Assembly: GCA_038230975.1 (NCBI GenBank)
Contig: JBBRMF010000206.1
Coordinates: forward strand, 1-9,334
Source: JANXVV01 sp038230975
Lineage (GTDB): Bacteria; Planctomycetota; Phycisphaerae; Tepidisphaerales; Tepidisphaeraceae
Direction of reading: 5' to 3'
Length of the DNA: 9,334 bases
Shown: piece after piece, positions 1-4,519 of the stretch
Position numbering within the stretch: position 1 is the first letter of the stretch
Layout: each line of letters opens with the position of its first letter
Made by a program: the position numbers and the translations under genes
The notes under the pieces: generated by a model
The model's input: only the letters and a program-made list of their open reading frames with translations
Databases searched by the model: none
What the model was told of the DNA's origin: nothing

Positions 1-45
1 ATGGTGAATTTACCGCATTTTTCGGGTGGGCGGGTGGCCCGTTGT

Positions 46-87
46 GGGGTGCCACTGGTCTGCGAGTACGCCGACGTGTGGCACCCC
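46..87. repeat. 42-nt hairpin repeat (REP-like)
   Basis: A near-symmetric hairpin. The outer stem GGGGTGCCAC (46-55) pairs perfectly with GTGGCACCCC (78-87). A 2x2 mismatch follows, then GTC/GAC (58-60 with 73-75), one T/C mismatch, and GCG/CGC (62-64 with 69-71) around the loop AGTA. Sixteen pairs are possible over 42 nt. No U tract follows, so it is not an ordinary terminator. It resembles the GGGTGCCAC...GTGGCACCC intergenic repeats I recall from planctomycete genomes; that family link is from memory. The rest of 1-297 shows no gene, only this element and the direct repeats at 147-179. Confidence 0.6.
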
Positions 88-146
88 GACACTTAAGCGA
101 CCTACCAAGCTGAAATATGCGCTAGAACGGGCCTGCCAGCATGAAT

Positions 147-179
147 AACCATGCAGCGTTGTAACAAAAAACCATGCAG
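147..179. repeat. Pair of 10-bp direct repeats upstream of response regulator
   Basis: AACCATGCAG occurs exactly at 147-156 and again at 170-179, so the starts are 23 bp apart, about two helical turns. A weaker CCATG half-copy lies at 212-216. They sit 120-150 nt upstream of the response regulator start. The spacing is compatible with side-by-side protein binding, but no regulator can be named and no clear -35/-10 pair was found next to them. Confidence 0.3.
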
Positions 180-297
180 GGAATGCGTAATCTGCACGCT
201 TGCAAAATAAGCCATGTAAATCTTGCACTAAGAACGGCCGATGTGAGCTTTCAGGAGCTAAGAGGGATTGAGTGGGAGAAAGACTGAGGAGTGATAG

Positions 298-924
298 ATG
301 GGTAAACGAGCGACAAACCCCGTTGTTTCGATAATTGATGATGACCGTTCTTATAGGCGCTGGATCGAAGTGACTCTCCAGGCAGAGGGTTTCGCGGTAG
401 AAAGTTACGAATGTGGTGGGGAATTCCTTGAAGTTTGTCCGCCGGATCGGAGTGGTTGTGCGCTGATCGATCTGGCGATGCCGGGGATTCATGGCGCGAA
501 TCTTCTTCTGGAAATGCGTTCTCGCGGATTCCAGATGCCGATCATTTTTCTGACGGCCACTGCGGATGTGGCCATGACGGCCACCGTCATGCGCGGGGGA
601 GCGCTCGACCTCATCGAAAAACCGTGTGAAGCGGCGTTGCTCGTCGAGCGCGTCCGCGAGGGCTTTGCGGTGGATTGCAAAACGGCGGCTGATCGTGGCG
701 TCATCGAGAAGCAATCCAGGCGTCTGGCGCAGCTTACGGCGCGCGAACGGCAAGTCATGGAGTTGGTTGTGGGCGGGCTTGCGAATAAACAGATCGCCCG
801 CAATCTCAGCATTAGCGAGCGGACGGTCGAGGTGCATCGGGCGCGGGTCATGCAAAAGATGGAAGTCGAGAGTTTCGCGGATCTGGTTGCCCGGCATGTA
901 TCGTTCGTTTCCACAGCGGCCTGA
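298..924 (+). CDS. FixJ-family two-component response regulator (receiver + LuxR-type HTH)
   Basis: A cytoplasmic transcription regulator of 208 residues, the usual FixJ/NarL-type length. The N-terminal receiver (about 8-122) has the acidic pocket D14-D15-D16, the phospho-acceptor D58 in a LIDLAMPG context, the switch T86 (FLTATAD) and the conserved K108 in IEKP, so it looks fully phosphorylatable. The C-terminal LuxR/GerE helix-turn-helix runs from about 145 to 200 (LTARERQVMELV, NKQIARNLSISERTVEVHRA), giving DNA binding. The ATG is fixed by a good Shine-Dalgarno GAGGAG at 286-291, six bases upstream. No histidine kinase is adjacent, so it is an orphan within the window, and its target genes are unknown. 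The closest downstream gene on the same strand is the Flp-type pilin about 170 nt away, a possible but unproven target. A long antisense open frame over this gene is a coding shadow. Confidence 0.93.
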   Translation: MGKRATNPVVSIIDDDRSYRRWIEVTLQAEGFAVESYECGGEFLEVCPPDRSGCALIDLAMPGIHGANLLLEMRSRGFQMPIIFLTATADVAMTATVMRGGALDLIEKPCEAALLVERVREGFAVDCKTAADRGVIEKQSRRLAQLTARERQVMELVVGGLANKQIARNLSISERTVEVHRARVMQKMEVESFADLVARHVSFVSTAA

Positions 925-1097
925 AATGATGCAAAGTCTAGATGGGGGGGTCTGAGATTAGAATTTACGGGTTTTCCCTCATACTAATTGGGGCTGAAAG
1001 ACCAGATAGTATTTAGTGTGAGGTATTGCCGACGATATCGGGAAGATTTCGATTTTTTTCATTGCCGATCTTCGTTGGCACACTTGGCGAGGCCCCT

Positions 1098-1274
1098 ATG
1101 CAGTTTTCTTGGATCGGGAAAGAGTTCGTGCGTCTTTACCGGGATGATTCTGGTGCGGAAGTGCTCGAGTATGCCCTTGTGGCCGGGTTGATCGTTGTCG
1201 CCGCGATCTCAGTGATTAAATCTGTCGGAACAAAGGTTCTTGGACGTTGGCAGAGTTTGAATAGTTCGATGTAA
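1098..1274 (+). CDS. Flp-type (Tad/type IVb) prepilin, 58 aa
   Basis: A small structural pilin precursor of the Flp/Fap family. The short basic leader ends in ...RDDSG19, followed by AEVLEYALVAGLIVVAAISVI, the typical Flp hydrophobic helix. Cleavage after Gly19 would put Glu24 at +5 and Tyr25 at +6, the conserved Glu-Tyr pair of Flp pilins, and leave a 39-residue mature pilin. The mature part ends GTKVLGRWQSLNSSM, like the GTK...F tail of the family. The ATG at 1098 is chosen because GAGG (1089-1092) lies five bases upstream; the frame stays open to a TTG at 1026 but that leader has no pilin features. The 173-nt spacer after the response regulator shows no clear promoter. No Tad ATPase, prepilin peptidase or TadB/C-like gene is in the window; the secretin-family protein at 4520-8344 is a possible partner by function only. 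Confidence 0.88.
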   Translation: MQFSWIGKEFVRLYRDDSGAEVLEYALVAGLIVVAAISVIKSVGTKVLGRWQSLNSSM

Positions 1275-1305
1275 CCGGAGTCCGGAACTTCTTCTCATGG
1301 CTCGT

Positions 1306-1340
1306 GATTCTTGTTCCGTACAGCGGAACCTACACGAATC
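1306..1340. terminator. Hairpin between convergent genes (possible bidirectional terminator)
   Basis: Between the pilin stop and the stop of the minus-strand gene, GTTCCG (1313-1318) pairs with CGGAAC (1324-1329) over a TACAG loop. Outside it GATTC (1306-1310) pairs with GAATC (1336-1340) across an asymmetric internal loop. A smaller palindrome CCGGA-G-TCCGG sits at 1275-1285 right after the pilin stop. The location suits a shared terminator, but there is no clean T run on either side, so the call is weak. Confidence 0.35.
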
Positions 1341-1351
1341 GCGCATGCCAT

Positions 1352-3127
1352 TTAGTCGGCTATCGCGATTCGCAGGATGCAAAATGATCGGTCCGCCCAA
1401 CTGATCGCCGGCGCGGCGAATAGACGCGGCGGCACCGTCGCGGCGGTTCGCAGATTTATCGTTATCTCGATCGGAAACACGGGGGCATCGGTTCGTGGGG
1501 TAACAATATCCGCTGGAGCGTTCGAGAGAGAAAATCGGGCGTCGGGGGGCACAAGCAATAGGCGGTATTGAAATAGATCGACCGGTGGAAACGAATAGGG
1601 GGCTGGCTCGGCCCACAACGCGATGGAGCGCGCTCCAGATTCCAATTCCGACCGTATTCTTTGGGCGGCCAAGAGACGGCTGGTGAGAGGTTGGCAATCC
1701 CGCACGAAGCCGATGAGATATCGAGCGCCAAAGATACCAATGCTTCCGATGAGTGTCACGCCGACGAGGACTGAAACGCGACGGCGATCGGCAAAAGCCC
1801 GCGATAAGTGATAAAGGCCAGTCATCGCCAGCATCAATAGCGTGACATCCAGGAAGATTGCAAACCGACCATATTCACCGGGCTTTCCCGCTGCTAAAGC
1901 CATGAACTGGATGCATTGCAATCCTGCCGGGGCGGCTAACAGTAGGGGAATCGTGTGTTTATTCGCAGGATTTGTAGCAGTAGTCAAAGCCGAAAGAACC
2001 TTTGAATTGCCCGATCGAGAAACCATTGCGGCGATCGCGATGATCCCACCCAGCAAGACGCCAGGCGAGGCTCCCTCGGCCAACAGAACAACCGCATTTT
2101 GGATTCCACCCATCCATCCACCGACGTGATACATGGTCGTCGTGTTTCCCAGATTCGATCGAAGCACGGCACGGTTGGAGATCAGGTTGATCGCCACGTA
2201 CGGATTCGTGATGAAGTAGACGATGATGCCCGCCCCGATCGCTTGTAGAATGAGGAGCATTCCCTGTCTCCCTGCCTCACGACGCAGCAATACCATCACC
2301 GGCAAGATTGAAAACGCGAGCAGTGAAGAGACGACCGTGCCCATCGCCGCTCCCGCGACAGCACCGGCGAGGATTGCCCAGCGCGGTCGGCCGGTACGCA
2401 CATAAATCTCCGCCATGCTGACGGTAAGCAGCATTAGAATCGCACCCGGCAAGTGTGGTTTGGCCTCATGCGACATGTTCACCACAACCGGCATGAACAC
2501 ATATCCAAGGCTGGCCAAGGTCGGAAACATCAACCCGTGCGTGAGACGTTGGGTCAGGCGGAAGACCACCCACACCCCGACGATTCCCCACAACGCGACG
2601 GTCAATCGCGCGGTGACGTAAAACCTTCCGAAGGCTTCGGGATGGTCGAGGTAGTAGGCAACATTTGATTTCAGATCGATCAATCCGAGTAGGGAGCCGA
2701 GCTTCAGAGCCACACCGACGGGGTAGATGTACAGTCCGCCGTACTGGTAGAGCTTCGGGTCGAAATTCCCCGCTCGTGGATTCATGCAGGCTAGCGACAT
2801 CAATGTCGAAGCTTCATCAGGCTGGTAGGTATAAAGCCGATAGCGTCGAACGATCTCAGCCCGCTGCCGGTCGGTTTCGTTGAGCCAGATCGTCTGCGTG
2901 CGATCGGTGATCGGATGAAGTGATACATCTGCGCCGCGAGTGGGGTCTGCGGAGCGATCGCCGGCGAGTTGAAGGATTTTTTCACCCGTCCAAGGGGGAA
3001 GCGTGCCAAATAGGTACGGGTCCGCTGCACGGGAGGGGAGCCCCCATTGGATGCCGGTGAAGAAGACAGCCGCCGCGATGATTGTCAGTGCGACCAAAAC
3101 GTAGCGTTGCCGGGCGCGGTCGGTCAT
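1352..3127 (-). CDS. GT-C-type integral membrane glycosyltransferase-like protein
   Basis: A polytopic inner-membrane protein of 591 residues resembling the GT39/GT83-type (PMT/ArnT-like) lipid-linked sugar transferases, which use polyprenyl-phosphate sugars on the periplasmic side. TM1 is at about 9-28. A long periplasmic loop follows and contains YQPDEASTLMSL with the acidic pair D104-E105, placed like the catalytic DE motif of GT-C enzymes, then FDPKLYQYGGLYIYP (about 122-136). Hydrophobic segments follow at about 170-190, 201-217, 228-241, 251-282, 290-308, 344-369, 393-414, 423-441 and 451-474. The conserved-looking HEAKPH lies at 220-225 and GEYGRF at 417-422. The soluble tail (about 480-591) has no recognised fold. 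ATG at 3127 is chosen because TM1 would be lost from the next Met; no Shine-Dalgarno is visible. It is the only minus-strand gene, monocistronic here. Acceptor and sugar cannot be predicted. Confidence 0.75.
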   Translation of the reverse strand: MTDRARQRYVLVALTIIAAAVFFTGIQWGLPSRAADPYLFGTLPPWTGEKILQLAGDRSADPTRGADVSLHPITDRTQTIWLNETDRQRAEIVRRYRLYTYQPDEASTLMSLACMNPRAGNFDPKLYQYGGLYIYPVGVALKLGSLLGLIDLKSNVAYYLDHPEAFGRFYVTARLTVALWGIVGVWVVFRLTQRLTHGLMFPTLASLGYVFMPVVVNMSHEAKPHLPGAILMLLTVSMAEIYVRTGRPRWAILAGAVAGAAMGTVVSSLLAFSILPVMVLLRREAGRQGMLLILQAIGAGIIVYFITNPYVAINLISNRAVLRSNLGNTTTMYHVGGWMGGIQNAVVLLAEGASPGVLLGGIIAIAAMVSRSGNSKVLSALTTATNPANKHTIPLLLAAPAGLQCIQFMALAAGKPGEYGRFAIFLDVTLLMLAMTGLYHLSRAFADRRRVSVLVGVTLIGSIGIFGARYLIGFVRDCQPLTSRLLAAQRIRSELESGARSIALWAEPAPYSFPPVDLFQYRLLLVPPDARFSLSNAPADIVTPRTDAPVFPIEITINLRTAATVPPRLFAAPAISWADRSFCILRIAIAD

Positions 3128-3180
3128 TGGAGGGAATGTACTCTTGACGGTGTGATATGGAAATGAAGGTGACGAGTGGG

Positions 3181-3262
3181 ATTATTGAGCCGGTTGGCTT
3201 GCGAACCGTGTCTGACCGGATGCGGACTCGAACTCGGTTCGCAAGCGAACCGGTTCAATAAT
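3181..3262. repeat. 82-bp inverted element made of two hairpins (BIME/MITE-like)
   Basis: Two 28-nt arms (3181-3208 and 3235-3262) are inverted copies with only two mismatches, around a 26-nt centre. The ends are AT-rich (ATTATTGA at the left, TCAATAAT at the right). Each arm is itself a small hairpin: the right arm has CGGTTCGC-AA-GCGAACCG (3235-3252), a perfect 8-bp stem, and the left has the same with one mismatch at 3196/3203. This compound layout resembles paired REP sequences or a non-autonomous miniature element. It lies in the spacer between divergent genes at 3127 and 3336. No target-site duplication is evident. Confidence 0.65.
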
Positions 3263-3335
3263 TTAAACTCGAACATCCGACGCAATCGTCGATTCCCACT
3301 AGCGATTCTCCACTCGGATCGGGTAGATTTATGGA

Positions 3336-3776
3336 ATGGACATCAGCATTCCCATCGTCGGATTTATTTTCGTGTGCATCATCTTCCCAAGGATCGTCAA
3401 GACCAAGCCACAGTTTTATATGGCATTTGCGGTGACGCTGATTATTTTGACGCTGAATGTGATCACCGACATGTCGGCGAGGGACGGCAGTTTCAGGAAC
3501 TTCATCGTCATCCTCCGGGATGTTCTGTGGATTGTCGATTTCATCCTGCTTGTGCTGGCGACGGGGGGGCTTTCGCTGCACGAACTGACCGGTGAGCTGA
3601 AAGGTGCCTACGAAGTGATGCGGCGCGGCGAAGACGTCAAGACGGTGATTGTTCCCCTGACCGGTGAGATGCCCAAGAGCCGGGAAGATGCCGCCGCAGA
3701 GCGTGCGGCTCGTGCGGCACAGGCTGCGGCGGTACCGAAAAAAGAAGAGGGTAATCGATCGATCCCGTTCGAATAG
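3336..3776 (+). CDS. Small three-TM membrane protein of unknown function
   Basis: A 146-residue protein that I do not recognise. Three hydrophobic segments are visible: about 4-20 (SIPIVGFIFVCIIFP), 29-46 (MAFAVTLIILTLNVIT) and 57-80 (IVILRDVLWIVDFILLVLATGGLS). These precede a hydrophilic tail from 81 on, with a charged stretch HELTGELKGAYEVMRRGED and an Ala/Arg/Glu-rich helix (about 117-133), ending in KKEEGNRSIPFE. The tail is probably cytoplasmic given its charge. ATG at 3336 is used because translation from it begins directly with TM1; an overlapping ATG at 3331 is in another frame. Shine-Dalgarno support is weak (GGGTAG about nine bases upstream). Codon use looks like its neighbours. It stands alone between the inverted element and the long gene-free stretch, so context gives no functional clue. 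Confidence 0.7.
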   Translation: MDISIPIVGFIFVCIIFPRIVKTKPQFYMAFAVTLIILTLNVITDMSARDGSFRNFIVILRDVLWIVDFILLVLATGGLSLHELTGELKGAYEVMRRGEDVKTVIVPLTGEMPKSREDAAAERAARAAQAAAVPKKEEGNRSIPFE

Positions 3777-3853
3777 AAGAAATTACGATAAAATCCTGTT
3801 TGGCAGGTAGTATCTCGCGTTGTTTATTGGGGGGAGGCGTCTTTGGCGGGGTG

Positions 3854-3872
3854 CGGCTAAGCCGCAAGCGGC
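3854..3872. repeat. Short dispersed repeat CGGCTAAGCCGCAAGCGGC, intergenic copy
   Basis: This 19-nt word is found exactly again at 5718-5736 inside the secretin coding sequence. It is self-complementary in two ways: GCGGC-TAA-GCCGC (3853-3865) and GCCGC-AA-GCGGC (3861-3872). A wider pairing GGTGCG (3850-3855) with CGCACC (3892-3897) encloses it. I recall the same word as a frequent intergenic repeat in planctomycete genomes, but this was not searched. Confidence 0.6.
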
Positions 3873-4182
3873 AACTGGTTTACGGCGGTCGCGCACCATG
3901 TGGCATTCCGAATCCTACTCGCTCGCGGCTGCTAGCGCTTGAATGTCTCAAAAATTGAGGGATTGAAATTTCGGGGGGGCATCGGATCGCACATTCGATG
4001 GATTTTTCATCATACGGGTCGGCCCATAATAGACTCGCCTGATCGTAACTGCTTCACGATACAGAAGATTGGAGATCATTGCACTCCAGTTTTTTCACTC
4101 GATTGGCCGATGTCCGCGATACTGTGTTTTGTAGGAATTGGCAGATAAAAATGATCTGAATGGTGTTGAATGATGAATTTGT

Positions 4183-4211
4183 TTGCAACCTCAACGGACT
4201 TTGTTTAGACT
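4183..4211 (+). promoter_or_regulatory. Possible sigma70-type promoter for the secretin gene
   Basis: TTGCAA (4183-4188, four of six to the -35 consensus) and TAGACT (4206-4211, four of six to the -10 consensus) are 17 bp apart. Transcription would start near 4218 and give a leader of about 300 nt. The match is modest and planctomycete promoters are poorly characterised, so this is only the best candidate seen by eye. Confidence 0.28.
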
Positions 4212-4229
4212 CGGCCCGGCTGAGGTTGC
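4185..4229. promoter_or_regulatory. Inverted repeat straddling the candidate promoter
   Basis: GCAACCTCA (4185-4193) is perfectly inverted as TGAGGTTGC (4221-4229) with 27 bases between. The left half overlaps the proposed -35 box and the right half falls just after the proposed start point, the arrangement expected of a repressor site, though it could equally be a chance pair. Confidence 0.3.
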
Positions 4230-4279
4230 GAGAATCCGGCAGAAGTGGCATTTTCGGACGAACGGTGTTTGGATCGGGC

Positions 4280-4298
4280 AAACGTTTCGAGAACGTTT
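4280..4298. promoter_or_regulatory. 19-bp palindrome AAACGTT-N5-AACGTTT (operator-like)
   Basis: AAACGTT (4280-4286) and AACGTTT (4292-4298) form a perfect 7-bp inverted repeat around TCGAG. The size and symmetry are those of a binding site for a dimeric helix-turn-helix regulator. It lies about 220 nt upstream of the secretin start and would be in the transcribed leader if the candidate promoter is right. In RNA it could form an AU-rich hairpin. Confidence 0.35.
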
Positions 4299-4506
4299 AA
4301 CGGGCCTTGAACACTGCCGAGTGTGGATCTTCTGCAAAAATTTGAAGCACCAAGCTCATTGACCTAAGCGGTCGACAGCGAGTGTTGTGACACCCGACTG
4401 ATGAGACACCAGGGAACTTTTCACCGGACCGGTTCTCCCACGCTGAATTGCAGCCGTATTGCCCACTTCGGCGGCACTGTCGTCGGAGCGTGGTGGGTTG
4501 AACTTT

Positions 4507-4513
4507 GAGGAGG
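4507..4513 (+). promoter_or_regulatory. Strong Shine-Dalgarno deciding the secretin start
   Basis: GAGGAGG sits six bases before the GTG at 4520. The frame is also open from a TTG at 4505, but that start would overlap this site and encode it as Arg-Arg. The Shine-Dalgarno therefore argues for GTG 4520 as the true start. Confidence 0.8.
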
Positions 4514-4519
4514 AACGTC

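Larger units (their letters stand above)
3777..4519. other. Long gene-free stretch upstream of the secretin gene
   Basis: About 740 nt without a credible gene; the open frames here begin with rare starts, lack Shine-Dalgarno sites and encode no recognisable protein. It holds a short dispersed repeat (3854-3872), an AT-richer central part (about 3945-4210), a possible promoter (4183-4211), an inverted repeat (4185-4229), a palindrome (4280-4298), further short hairpins ACACT-GCCG-AGTGT (4311-4324) and GTGT-TGTG-ACAC (4382-4393), the palindrome ACCGG-A-CCGGT (4423-4433), and the Shine-Dalgarno of the secretin gene. It is most simply a long promoter and 5' leader region. Confidence 0.6.

Noticed and set aside
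1..96. Short open frame beginning at the first base (31 codons)
   Set aside because: It is mostly the hairpin repeat at 46-87, and its product has no known features.
10..897. Long antisense open frame over the response regulator (295 codons)
   Set aside because: The opposite strand encodes a clear receiver plus HTH protein; the antisense product has no recognisable domain, so it is a codon-bias shadow.
1026..1097. TTG-initiated extension of the pilin
   Set aside because: It would add a 24-residue hydrophobic leader not seen in Flp prepilins, while ATG 1098 has its own Shine-Dalgarno.
3939..4281. Small open frames in the gene-free stretch (3939-4148 + and 4054-4281 -)
   Set aside because: No Shine-Dalgarno, poor starts, and the predicted products look random with no domain or membrane logic.
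4271..4330. Resemblance to a c-di-GMP-I riboswitch (GGGCAAAC)
   Set aside because: Only that word matches; the second conserved segment and the tetraloop-receptor pairing could not be found.
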